Source: an uncultured Pseudomonadales bacterium
GTDB lineage: Bacteria > Pseudomonadota > Gammaproteobacteria > Pseudomonadales > Cellvibrionaceae
Assembly (NCBI GenBank): GCA_947494095.1
Contig: CANLTI010000004.1
Coordinates: 1 to 64,000, forward strand
Direction: 5' to 3'
Length of the DNA: 64,000 bases
Part shown: positions 1-8,676 of the stretch, in pieces
Layout of the letters: each line of letters starts with the position of its first letter
Numbering within the stretch: position 1 is the stretch's first letter
Notes under the pieces: model-generated
The model's database searches: none
Told to the model about the DNA's origin: nothing
What the model saw: the letters and a program-made list of their open reading frames with translations, nothing else
Made by a program: the position numbers and the translations under genes

Positions 1-587
1 GGCAGTCCTCGATGCCTGATGAGCAATCCATGTTCTATTCCGCCCTCTAAGTCACCTCATTAAAGCGGAGAAGAGCCTTTTTGATTTTTCATTTCGGTCT
101 CAACTTGTATATTGTAGGACTGTGTCTCACTTTTACTACTATCGTCCCTGCTTAATAGTTCCTATCCTACACTTATTAGACAAAAATATGATACCTTTCT
201 GTGAGATGCGCGCGTTAGAGCGCCCACTTATTGCAATTATTGTAGCGAGTACGCGTGTTTTTACATCTTAATGCCGTGTTTCCACAGTCCATTTTAGGGT
301 GTTATGTGGATAGGTTTTGATGAGGATTAGCTCAAAAAGAGGCAGCAATAGCCTCTTTTTGAGCTAATTAGTGTTGGTTGAGCGCTTTAAGATTAAAGGT
401 TTTGTGTACATAACTGATGGTTAGTATGCTGTGTGAGCTTAGAGCTGTTGTTTAGTTTAGTTGGGTTAATTTAGCGTCATGTGGGGTTGAGCGTTTAACA
501 AGCAAAGGCTTAGCTAGGCATGTGTCGCGATGGTTTGTAGTCGCCTGCAAAGGCATATTTAGTAGTTTTTACAACATGGTATTGGCA
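1..587. other. Gene-poor left edge
   Basis: I see no convincing gene here. A short open frame on the plus strand from the window edge to a TAA at 48-50 could be the last residues of a gene lying to the left, but it is too short to identify. The only clear element is the hairpin terminator at 327-367, which may end a transcript coming from the left. The rest is A/T-rich with no ribosome site or long frame. Confidence 0.4.
327..367. terminator. Strong bidirectional hairpin terminator
   Basis: A perfect 17-bp inverted repeat (TTAGCTCAAAAAGAGGC and its complement) encloses a 7-base loop. The arms carry an A5 and a T5 tract, so it can act as an intrinsic terminator in either direction. It lies downstream of whatever gene ends at or before the left edge and upstream of the decayed gene at 588-1647. 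Confidence 0.8.
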
Positions 588-1647
588 ATGTTTAATATTA
601 ATCTGTATAGACCTTTGTGGGTTGTACTGGCTCTGGGTGTGGCAGGCTGTAGCTGTAGTGGTGGGCAAGATGTGCCCTTCTTCAAGCTCGATGCTTAGCA
701 GCTCTACACCGCCGAGCAATCCTGCTTCTTCTGGCCCTGCTTCTTCTAGCTCGGTATCCTCAAGTCCCGCATCAACGGGTGCTTGCAATACGGATATCGG
801 ACGTGGCCAGGCGCTTTATAATGCTGTGGGCTTAAATTGTACAACCTGCCATGGTGCGCCAGATGGTACTGATAAAACACCGGGTGCCGGTGCCAACCCT
901 AGTATTGCCATTTTTGATGGCCCTTATGGTGCTATCGGTGCAGGTAAGCCTTCTGAGGGTGCGCTAGATGTCTATATTGAAAAACACATGTCGGCTTATT
1001 TTGGCGCTAACTGTACCGAGGGTAATGCGACCTGCGGCGATGATCTAGCAGCCTATCTTTATGATACAGCGGGGCAAAATTGGTGCGCGTAGCAAGGTTC
1101 GCAACCCTCTTCAAGTGTGGCGTCAACCAGTAGCGCTTCGTCGGCGGTACCAAACAGCCCCTTACATTACGTGACCGTAGCAGCGATCAATACCGGTGGC
1201 GACAATGCTGATGGCGATGGCAATATAGCGTTCAAAGCCGATAGCAGCTTCACCGGCGGCAAGGTGTCTGATGTTTCCGGTGGCGTTACCGATATTGCCA
1301 ACACCAAAGATGATATTTTGTTTTTTACCGAGCGCTTTGATTACTTGATTCAAAAGATGAAGAGTATCCCCCGAGGCTGGCGGCACTATGCTGGACAACA
1401 CACTCATTATCTGGACGTGCGAGCACTCAAACGACCGAGGCGAACACGATAGGCGCAACATCCCTTATATTACGGCCGGCTCTGCTGGCGGTACGATAAA
1501 GACGGGTAACTTTTTGATTTTTCTAGCGATCGTCGTGGACACGGAGATATGTATGTGACAGCCGCTCATGCTATGGGCTTAACAGATATTAACCGCTTTG
1601 GTATTCCTGAGGCCTCTAAAGGGGTGCTGCCTGGAGTATTGGTGTAA
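588..1647 (+). pseudogene. Decayed lipoprotein/cytochrome c/malectin gene fused to a DUF1552-like tail
   Basis: This is read across three frames. ATG at 588 starts a lipoprotein signal (LALGVAGC lipobox). That frame stops at about 696, and a shift of one base near 670 enters a Ser-rich linker followed by a cytochrome c motif CTTCH (about 840-855). An in-frame TAG at 1090 interrupts the gene, and the same frame then resumes with a second Ser-rich linker and a malectin-like segment (about 1160-1340) resembling the intact malectin domain of the lipoprotein at 18636. At about 1340 the sequence changes abruptly to one resembling the DUF1552 C-terminus (KSIPEAGGTMLDNTLIIW, read after a shift at a C5 run near 1370). 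A further shift near 1515 leads to an ending in GVLPGVLV and TAA at 1645. My inference is a deletion joining the front of one gene to the back of its neighbour, followed by decay. Domain names come from memory of the families. Confidence 0.7.
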
Positions 1648-1804
1648 TGGCGCCAGCCCTAGTTTTTTGACTCGTTACGTTAAGTGATAGCGACACTATA
1701 TGCACACTATATAATAGTTGCTTAATGTTAGAAGCTGCTACTTGATATTAGAGCTGCAGTAGTTAAGCCGCTGTTACCTTAGGTTGCAGCCGAGTTAAAC
1801 CCAT

Positions 1805-1833
1805 AAACCCTCAAGTCGATGGCTTGAGGGTTT
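1805..1833. terminator. Terminator downstream of DUF2750 gene
   Basis: Inverted repeat AAACCCTCAAG / CTTGAGGGTTT with a 7-base loop, flanked by A/T. It lies just past the stop codon of the minus-strand gene at 1851 and also past the decayed plus-strand gene, so it probably serves both. Confidence 0.7.
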
Positions 1834-1850
1834 ATTTGCAACTGGCGGCG

Positions 1851-2237
1851 CTAAAATGCGCTGTTAATCACGTCTTGTAGCTCGGACTTTAGCTCTTTGG
1901 CAGTCATGATCCAGGCGTCATCAGAATCGTTGGGGAATACGTTGACTTGAAGGTTGTCGGCTTCTAGCCCTGCGACCCATTTCATAAAAAACTGCGGCAG
2001 CGCAATACTCTTTGCACTTAACGCTTCGCTGGCACTTTGGGCATATTGTGTGGCTAAGTCAGCGCTAGGCCATACAAGCAGGGTCTCTAATCTTAGCTCG
2101 TCACTGTATAACTTAAGAAACTCTTGCTCGTCATTGATTAATATCCATAACTCTCTTTGTTCGGCGGCTACGGTTAAAAAATAATCGTAGCGATCTTCGC
2201 CAGAAAGCTCTTTTACATCGTCTAAAGTATACGTCAT
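1851..2237 (-). CDS. DUF2750 domain protein
   Basis: A 128-residue soluble acidic protein of unknown function, with no signal peptide or membrane segment. The sequence fits the DUF2750 family: a helical N-terminal part (residues 5-40, including RYDYFLTVAAEQRELWIL), then a strand-rich core with LLVWPSADLATQYA, then FFMKWVAGLEADNLQVNVFP near the C-terminus, where the family has its conserved Pro and aromatic residues. I chose the ATG at 2237 (MTYTLDDVKEL). A longer frame to 2321 adds 28 unstructured residues outside the usual family length. It stands alone, convergent with the decayed gene and divergent from msrA. The family has no established biochemical role, so none is proposed. Confidence 0.7.
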   Translation of the reverse strand: MTYTLDDVKELSGEDRYDYFLTVAAEQRELWILINDEQEFLKLYSDELRLETLLVWPSADLATQYAQSASEALSAKSIALPQFFMKWVAGLEADNLQVNVFPNDSDDAWIMTAKELKSELQDVINSAF

Positions 2238-2618
2238 GATTTTTGTCTTAGTCAGTATTGGAGGGTGGGTCAATGATTGGTGACTCAATGTAAGATGGTT
2301 GGGTTGTGTGCAGGTTATCACCTCTCAAGTGACGAGAAAATTTTTAATCGACGGGTAAGCTATTAAGTAAAGTATAGATGGCCTAGCTCATGCGAGTCTA
2401 CGGGTGGTGCTTATTTTACTTGCTGTTTATTCACGCTAGCATAAACGTGTAATAAAAGAGCGCTGCGTGTGGATAAATGCGGTGGCGGGTGAGTAAATAT
2501 TATAAAATTTGCATTGAATACACGATCAGCGATCTAATAGTGAGCTTGAATGCGTAAGCGTTGTCATACGGTTACTCGACTAGATGACTACATATAATCA
2601 GCAAATTTAGGTACGACT

Positions 2619-3251
2619 ATGTTTTTAAAACCCGAAAAATCTCAAATGATTAAACCTGAAAGCGCCTTAAAGGGTCGCGAAACGGCGGAACAGATTAATG
2701 GCATTCATAGCGTGACACACAATACTATGGTGCCACCTTTTGCCGAGGGCTTAGAGCAGGCGTTGTTTGGTATGGGCTGCTTTTGGGGTGCCGAGCGCAA
2801 GCTGTGGGGCATAAAAGGCGTGAGTGCCACAGCCGTGGGTTATAGTGCGGGCTTTACACCAAACCCTACGTATCAAGAGGTGTGCTCTGGTTCGACAGGG
2901 CACAGCGAGGTCGTATTGGTTATTTATGATCCAAAGCAGGTAACTTTTGCTCAGTTATTGAAAGTGTTTTGGGAGTCGCATAACCCCACCCAAGGCATGC
3001 GCCAAGGTAATGATGAAGGCACACAATACCGCTCGGGTATTTATACTTTTAATGAGATGCAATTAGAGCAAGCGATCGCCAGCAAAGCGGAGTACCAAAA
3101 AGCCCTCAGTGAAAAAGGGTTTGATACGATAACCACGCAAATTGCATCGGCGACTGAGTTCTATTATGCCGAAGAGTATCATCAGCAATATTTAGATAAA
3201 AACCCTAATGGTTACTGTGGTATTGGCGGTTGCGGGGTGGATTTAACTTAG
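2619..3251 (+). CDS. msrA: Peptide-methionine (S)-S-oxide reductase MsrA
   Basis: Reduces the S-epimer of methionine sulfoxide in proteins and free methionine, using thioredoxin, as part of oxidative damage repair. The 210 residues align by eye with E. coli MsrA over the whole length, including the N-terminal extension before the catalytic domain. The catalytic motif GCFWGAER gives Cys54 as the nucleophile. GYSAGFTPNPTYQEVCSG, the TGHSEVV stretch, QGMRQGNDEGTQYRS and the tail GYCGIGGCGV follow, with Cys200 and Cys205 as likely resolving residues. It is monocistronic, with about 380 bases of intergenic DNA upstream. The S-versus-R counterpart msrB is elsewhere in the window (56464), so the cell can repair both epimers. 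ATG at 2646 is a possible alternative start. Confidence 0.96.
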   Translation: MFLKPEKSQMIKPESALKGRETAEQINGIHSVTHNTMVPPFAEGLEQALFGMGCFWGAERKLWGIKGVSATAVGYSAGFTPNPTYQEVCSGSTGHSEVVLVIYDPKQVTFAQLLKVFWESHNPTQGMRQGNDEGTQYRSGIYTFNEMQLEQAIASKAEYQKALSEKGFDTITTQIASATEFYYAEEYHQQYLDKNPNGYCGIGGCGVDLT

Positions 3252-3785
3252 CATCGAGGAAAAAATACATTACCCAATAATACTTGTTCTGTGCTCCCTT
3301 TCTTGCGCTGCTCAAAGCGTACACGCCTCGGCATACACCCTTCGAACGCCTTGCCGAGGAAATAGAGCCCTACGCTTAATGGGGCAAGCTATTATTGCCT
3401 CGCCCCTTAAGTTTACAGCGGGCACTGTGATTATTAGCTATTTGGCAAGGTGATCGTTGCACTTTCACCTTGAATTTTTGTGGGCATAATTGGCGTAACA
3501 CCAGTATTCCAATGGATACTTTGTAGTATTACGCTATAGTGTCGCCGAAGTGACTGTTCGGTATTATCCATACCTTACTTTCTAAGTAGCTATTCATCGG
3601 TGTTGCTTTTTAAAGCACTCACGGGCTGTTTTCTGCGCTACGTAAGCTCTCGCTGTTTCTATAGCGCCTTGCCTCAGTGCTCAGGAAACACCCTAATTAG
3701 CATTAACCTGCCTTACCTGCGTTTAATCGCTGGCTGAATAGCGACCCTTTTTAATTATTTGAGTGCCTTTAATTAGAGGTTTTGC
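3252..3785. other. 534-bp intergenic region, msrA to response regulator
   Basis: No coding frame is supported. A hairpin CAAGGTGA / TCACCTTG at 3446-3472 followed by a short T run is a weak terminator candidate. The stretch from about 3549 to 3745 ends in GGCTGAATAG and could be a badly decayed copy of the MITE-like repeat seen elsewhere, but the match is too weak to call. The promoter of the downstream regulator should lie in the last 100 bases. Confidence 0.4.
3446..3477 (+). terminator. Weak terminator candidate after msrA
   Basis: An 8-bp stem (CAAGGTGA with TCACCTTG) and 11-base loop are followed by AATTTTT. It is about 195 bases past the msrA stop codon, so it could end the msrA transcript. 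Confidence 0.4.
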
Positions 3786-4472
3786 ATGCTGATAGGACTT
3801 TTAGAAGATGACCCCGCACAAGCTCAATTGCTGATAGCGTGGCTAGAGGGTGCTGGCCATCAAGTGGCTCATGCCGCTAGCGGTGATGATTTTTTAGATC
3901 TATACCGTCAGCAAGCTATGGATCTTGCTATTTTAGACTGGCAAGTCCCCGATAAAACAGGGCTAGAGGTTTTAGCTATCTTGCGGGGGCAATATGAATG
4001 TCAAATTCCTATTTTGTTTTCCACTCAGCGTAATACTGAGACCGATATCGTTACGGCTTTACAGTCGGGTGCCGACGATTATCTGACAAAACCTGTACGC
4101 CAGGCTGAGCTATTAGCGCGCATTACCGCGTTAGGTCGTAGAGCTGGTGTTGTTGAAGTCAATGATGTGATGACCTTTGGGCCTATTGATTTTAATACGC
4201 AGTTGCAAACCGTGGCCTTAAGTGGCGAACCAGTAAAGTTGACGCGCAAAGATTATGCTGTTGCTTTGTGCTTATTTCAAAATGTTGGTAAGGTGTTATC
4301 GCGCGAATTTTTGTTAAAAACCGTGTGGGGTGTGGACTGTAGCCTTGATACCCGCACGGTGGATGTGCATGTGAGTCGAGTGAGACGGGCATTGAAATTG
4401 AGTGCAGCAACGGGGTACGGGGTAAAAAATATTTATCAACACGGTTATCGATTGCATGTGATTGATGCGTAA
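3786..4472 (+). CDS. OmpR/PhoB-type response regulator
   Basis: A two-component DNA-binding regulator of 228 residues. The receiver domain (1-115) has the acidic pair at residues 8-9, the phosphoacceptor Asp51 in AILDWQVPD, Thr80 and Lys102 in YLTKPV. The C-terminal winged helix (about 130-226) carries LTRKDYAVALCLFQNVGKVLS and the recognition-helix region DTRTVDVHVSRVRRAL, typical of the OmpR/PhoB class. It precedes, on the same strand, a LysM-FecR protein and a CHASE2 histidine kinase; the likely partner is that kinase (6068). The gap to the next gene (about 200 bases) holds a decayed repeat, so whether the three genes share one transcript is unclear. Target genes are not evident. Confidence 0.92.
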   Translation: MLIGLLEDDPAQAQLLIAWLEGAGHQVAHAASGDDFLDLYRQQAMDLAILDWQVPDKTGLEVLAILRGQYECQIPILFSTQRNTETDIVTALQSGADDYLTKPVRQAELLARITALGRRAGVVEVNDVMTFGPIDFNTQLQTVALSGEPVKLTRKDYAVALCLFQNVGKVLSREFLLKTVWGVDCSLDTRTVDVHVSRVRRALKLSAATGYGVKNIYQHGYRLHVIDA

Positions 4473-4487
4473 ATTGTAACGCTCATT

Positions 4488-4651
4488 AAGTGGTTGCTCA
4501 GAGTGTTCGTGGTTACATAAGCGCTCTCGATAAAGTGCCCCGCTGTGTCTAATCTTATTTTTCTGTGAGCTTCAGCGCTTTAATGCCCAGAAAGTAATCC
4601 ATCAGCACCCTATCAGGTGATGCTCTCAGCTGGGCTGAATAATGACTATTT
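4488..4651. mobile_element. Decayed MITE-like repeat copy
   Basis: The right half (4568-4651) matches the good repeat copy at 46149-46383 closely: GCGCTTTAATGCCCAGAAAG, then ATCAGCACCCT, then GGCTGAATAATGAC as a damaged terminus. The left half is only weakly alike. It fills the gap between the response regulator and the LysM-FecR gene and includes the upstream ATG at 4617, which argues that this ATG is not the true start of the next gene. Confidence 0.65.
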
Positions 4652-4676
4652 TTTAAGTATTTTTAGGGCGAAACAG

Positions 4677-6062
4677 ATGAGTATTTCTTTAGTGGCCTTT
4701 TTTTGTAAGCGTTTGCCTAAAGTGGCGCTGTTAATTTTTTTGATTGCTAGTAGCGCAACACAGAGTTACGCCAAAGATTGGGCATACACCGTTAAGCCTA
4801 ACGATACTTTGTGGGACCTCTGCCTTACATATACCACGCAAAAAAATTGCTGGTTAACAGTAGGTGAATACAATGGTGTGAGTTACCCGCCTTCGCTAGC
4901 GCCGGGTACGCGTATTAAGTTTCCTGTTGCGTGGCTAAAAGTGCAACCGGTATCGGCTGTTATGATGTTTGTGGTCGGCGATGTGCAACTGACTCTGCCC
5001 AATGGTGAGGTGAAGCCTGCACTGGTAGGTGATGAGCTGCCGATGGACTCTGAAGTTAAGGTGTCGACAGGGGGCACGGCGACGTTACAGTTTGCTGATG
5101 GCGCACTGTTAGTCTTAGAAGAAAATTCGCATATTGTGATGGATTTACTCACTCAGCATCAAGACACAGGCATGGTTAATACGCAATTAAACCTATTGCT
5201 AGGAGCGGCCAAATCGCGCGTGCCAAAGCGCCAGCCAAGATCAAATTTTAGCGTTTCGACCCCTTCTGCAATTGCGGCGGTACGCGGTACCGAATTTAGA
5301 GTGAGTGCCCGTGCGGGGCAAATGCAAGGAGAGGTTTTTGAGGGGCTTGTTAATATTGCCAAACCCCACAATACAAGCCTAGCGACACACCCAAAAAATA
5401 CAGCACCAGCGGCTCAAGCGCTTGATGTGAAAAAAAATTATGGCATTAATGTCAAAGACGGCGAAGCTCTGGGTGAGGCTATCGCCTTATTGCCACCGAT
5501 TACTTGGGTTACAACGGCTGACGATGTTAACTTGCCGTACACCTTAATGTGGAATGTGCTACCAAAAGCCAGTCGCTACAAAGTTGAGTTATTGGTATCG
5601 GCTAAAACAGAAGAGGTGATATCGAGCCATTATCAAGTCGATAATACTTGGCTGTTACCTATTGATAAAAATCAATGCTTTACCGTGCGCATTAGCGCAA
5701 TAGATGCATTTAATTTGCAGGGCATGCCTGCAGTGCGCAATATTTGTGCTGCAAAGCCTTTACCGCCCATTAAACAGCTCACGCTTGATGAATACCAACT
5801 TCAGTGGCCGCCTGTTGAAGGCGCGTATATGTACCGTATAGAGTCAAGTGTCGATAGCGATTTTTCATCACCCATATTGATCGACTATACCTGCCAAACA
5901 GCTTATCAATTAACGGGTGAAGAAAAAGGTTTGTACATACGCGTTGCCCCTGTAGATGAGCAGAATCGTATAGGCTTAGCGGGCATTCACATTAAGGTTG
6001 AGCCGGCGGACTCTCAAGGTATTATTGCGACAATTCTATTTATGCTGATGTTAGCGCTGTAA
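4677..6062 (+). CDS. LysM and FecR domain envelope protein
   Basis: A 461-residue exported protein. Residues 1-32 form a Sec signal peptide ending in TQSYA. A LysM peptidoglycan-binding domain follows (about 36-80: YTVKPNDTLWDLC, then LAPGTRIKFP), and then a FecR domain (about 110-220) containing TGGTATLQFADGALLVL and STPSAIAAVRGTEFRV. The C-terminal half has fibronectin-like repeats (LMWNVLPKASRYKVEL; LQWPPVEGAYMYRIE) and ends in a short hydrophobic stretch that may be membrane-associated. FecR domains in other proteins relay periplasmic signals, and this pairing with a CHASE2 kinase immediately downstream (5-base gap) is a recurrent family arrangement, so a sensory partner role is inferred. 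I chose ATG 4677 because it begins the signal peptide; the ATG at 4617 lies in a repeat. Confidence 0.85.
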   Translation: MSISLVAFFCKRLPKVALLIFLIASSATQSYAKDWAYTVKPNDTLWDLCLTYTTQKNCWLTVGEYNGVSYPPSLAPGTRIKFPVAWLKVQPVSAVMMFVVGDVQLTLPNGEVKPALVGDELPMDSEVKVSTGGTATLQFADGALLVLEENSHIVMDLLTQHQDTGMVNTQLNLLLGAAKSRVPKRQPRSNFSVSTPSAIAAVRGTEFRVSARAGQMQGEVFEGLVNIAKPHNTSLATHPKNTAPAAQALDVKKNYGINVKDGEALGEAIALLPPITWVTTADDVNLPYTLMWNVLPKASRYKVELLVSAKTEEVISSHYQVDNTWLLPIDKNQCFTVRISAIDAFNLQGMPAVRNICAAKPLPPIKQLTLDEYQLQWPPVEGAYMYRIESSVDSDFSSPILIDYTCQTAYQLTGEEKGLYIRVAPVDEQNRIGLAGIHIKVEPADSQGIIATILFMLMLAL

Positions 6063-6067
6063 CCTCC

Positions 6068-8461
6068 ATGATGTTTTTGTTAAAGCAATGGGGCAGTAGA
6101 GTATTGTTACCTATCATGCTTGGGGCTTTAGCCGTATTGGCCTATGAGCGGCAATGGTTATTAAGTATCGACTATCTTTTATATGATTCTGCGCAGCAAT
6201 GGCGCCAGCCAACAATATTAAACGATAGCGTGATTATTGCCATTGATGAGCCAAGTATTGCCAGTATTGGGCGCTGGCCTTGGTCTCGTACTGTGCATGC
6301 GCAATTAATTAATCAACTTTATGATAGTGGCTCAAAAGCCGTTTATTTTGATGTGCTGTTTTCGGATGCGAGTATACCCAGCGAAGATTTAGCGTTAGCC
6401 AAAGCCATGAAGCGCCATGGGCAAGTTGTATTGCCCATAACGATTGAACCGTTGGGGGACCAAGGGCAATTGATCGAAGTGGTGCCCGCTGTTACTTTTT
6501 ATGCATCGGCTAAAGCTATGGGCCATGCGCATATTAATTGTGACTTTGATGGGGTGTGTCGCTCGTTATATTTACGCGAAGGTGTTGGGCAGCCGCAATG
6601 GCCACATCTTAGCGCAGCGCTTTGGCCGCTTAAAAAAGACATGATGGGCACGCGCGCTTTACCTTTTGAAAGTTTATCGACGTTATTGATTCATCGTGAT
6701 TATCATAATTTTATTCCTTTTAGCCCCGCCGATCGCGTACCCAAAATATCGTATATTGATGTACTTGAAGGCCGTATACCGGTTAATTTTTTTGAAGGAA
6801 AAACAATTTTTATTGGTGCTACGGCGGCCGGTGTACACGATATATTAACAACGCCGGTGGGGCGCTTACCCGGTGTAGAAATTACAGCTTTTATCCATCA
6901 TCATTTATACCAAGGTACTTTGATACAGTTATATGAGGGCCGCTTGAGTGCACTATTGCTGGGTGGTTTATTAGTATTGTGTTTGGCGGGTATCTCCGTG
7001 TTGTCTTCATCGAAGTTGTTGCTTGGGGTCTGCGTACTGCTACTGCTCGAGTCGAGTGTGCCCTTTTATTTATTGGTCGCGTGGGGTAAGTGGTTGCCGA
7101 TGGCGCCGGTATTAATGGCCACCTTATTATTTTATCCGTTGTGGAGTTGGTTGCGGCTAGAATTAGCGATGCGCTATTTGAAACGCTCATTACTGACTCA
7201 CCAAAATAAGCAGCCGCCGAGCATTCAATTGGTGGAACACTTTAATGTTCAGTCTTCAAAGCCTCATTGGTTGGTCGCATCAGATACCGTTGCCTTAACG
7301 ATTGAGCAACTAGAAACAATCTCACTCAAGCAAGAGGTCTCTCATAATCTTTTGCAGCAGAGTATTTCGGGGTTGCAAGAAGGCTGCATTATATTCAGTG
7401 ATCAAGGTTGCTGTTTTTTAGTTAATACCTTAGCAACCCGGTGGCTACCTCGTTGGCGCAGCGAGAGTATTTTTGATATTGAGCACAGCCTTGATATTCA
7501 AGTGGAGTCTTGGGCGACGCTTATTCACAACACCTTTAATCAGCAAGAGACGCTGTGCTGTGCTGCCGAAGCGTTAATACCCGATGACGCAGGTTTACTG
7601 GCGAGTTATTTTTTGCAATTGCAGCATTGTGAAATACAGCTGGAGGGTAAAAATAAAGCTGTCACTGTGGGTGTTTTAACGTTAACGGATATTTCTGAAT
7701 TAAAAGCCAGTGAGCGCTTACGTGAAGAAACGTTAAATTTTATCTCACACGATTTGCGCTCTCCATTAGTATCGATTATTTCTTTAATTAAGCATCGCCG
7801 CGAGGTGTTTGCTGTCAAAGATAAAGGCGATCACGCGTTGATCGATTTGTTGGCAAAAATTGAGCGCTATGCAAATCGTAATTTAGCCTATTCAGAGAGT
7901 TTATTGCAGCTTAATCGAGCTGAGCAGCTGTCGGTTAATCAAGCGGTGCTGTGTGATTTGTTAGCGGTGTGTGAAGATGCTTATGAACAGGTGCTGCCCT
8001 TTGCACGCGAGCAAAATTGCCCGTTAATTTGTGAGTTTGGTGAGCATGAATTTTGGTTGGATGGTGATTATGAGCTGTTGCAGCGCACTGTGGTAAACTT
8101 GTTAACCAATGCTGTTAAATACGGCGCTTCTGCGCGCGGCGTGATTTTATCATTAGCGCTCACAAGCGTTAATGTTGATAAAACTCAGCCACAAAAAAAG
8201 GGCGTGGACAATGCAGAGGGTGACCTTATTGCGCTCACGGTGCAAGACTTTGGCATAGGTATGACATCCACTCAAAAAGCCCAAGCATTTGAGCGCTTTA
8301 CGCGCGATGCTTCTGCATTAGAGGGTGCAGGGCTCGGCCTGTATTTTATAAAGACAGTGGTTCACAACCATTTAGGGCAGCTAGAATTGCGTAGTGCACC
8401 CAATGCCGGCTGTACGATTACTTGCCTATTTCCGCTAAAAAACCTGAATTTTATGGATTGA
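6068..8461 (+). CDS. CHASE2 sensor histidine kinase
   Basis: A 797-residue membrane sensor kinase. An N-terminal membrane segment (about 12-30) leads to an extracytoplasmic CHASE2 domain (about 35-290) with IIAIDEPSIASIGRWPWSR, KAVYFDVLFSDAS and FIGATAAGVHDILTTPVG. Three membrane helices follow (about 295-370), then a PAS-like region and a kinase core. The H-box ISHDLRSPL places the phosphorylated residue at His561. The ATP domain shows N (LLTNAVKYG), G1 (DFGIGM) and G2 (GAGLGLYF) boxes. It is 5 bases after the LysM-FecR gene and almost certainly co-translated with it. The obvious partner is the OmpR-type regulator at 3786. The CHASE2 ligand is unknown; the linked LysM/FecR protein suggests an envelope or peptidoglycan-related cue. 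Confidence 0.93.
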   Translation: MMFLLKQWGSRVLLPIMLGALAVLAYERQWLLSIDYLLYDSAQQWRQPTILNDSVIIAIDEPSIASIGRWPWSRTVHAQLINQLYDSGSKAVYFDVLFSDASIPSEDLALAKAMKRHGQVVLPITIEPLGDQGQLIEVVPAVTFYASAKAMGHAHINCDFDGVCRSLYLREGVGQPQWPHLSAALWPLKKDMMGTRALPFESLSTLLIHRDYHNFIPFSPADRVPKISYIDVLEGRIPVNFFEGKTIFIGATAAGVHDILTTPVGRLPGVEITAFIHHHLYQGTLIQLYEGRLSALLLGGLLVLCLAGISVLSSSKLLLGVCVLLLLESSVPFYLLVAWGKWLPMAPVLMATLLFYPLWSWLRLELAMRYLKRSLLTHQNKQPPSIQLVEHFNVQSSKPHWLVASDTVALTIEQLETISLKQEVSHNLLQQSISGLQEGCIIFSDQGCCFLVNTLATRWLPRWRSESIFDIEHSLDIQVESWATLIHNTFNQQETLCCAAEALIPDDAGLLASYFLQLQHCEIQLEGKNKAVTVGVLTLTDISELKASERLREETLNFISHDLRSPLVSIISLIKHRREVFAVKDKGDHALIDLLAKIERYANRNLAYSESLLQLNRAEQLSVNQAVLCDLLAVCEDAYEQVLPFAREQNCPLICEFGEHEFWLDGDYELLQRTVVNLLTNAVKYGASARGVILSLALTSVNVDKTQPQKKGVDNAEGDLIALTVQDFGIGMTSTQKAQAFERFTRDASALEGAGLGLYFIKTVVHNHLGQLELRSAPNAGCTITCLFPLKNLNFMD

Positions 8462-8676
8462 GATCAACCATTGTAGCGTTCCCTTTCCTTTTGTCGTGTG
8501 TGCCTTTTTATGCTCAGTGTAACTGCTCGCAGAGGCACGGATTGACGCGCTAAGTCTCGCGCCTATCTTCCTAAAGCTCGTTATCGAGTCATTTTACAAC
8601 GTTTTACACACTTTTTTGTGAGTATTGGCCACAATAGCGCAACGTTCAAACATGCACTATTTAATGGAATTTACTC

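Noticed and set aside
3549-3745. Another decayed MITE-like copy upstream of the response regulator
   Set aside because: Only the end (GGCTGAATAG) is convincing; the rest does not align well by eye.
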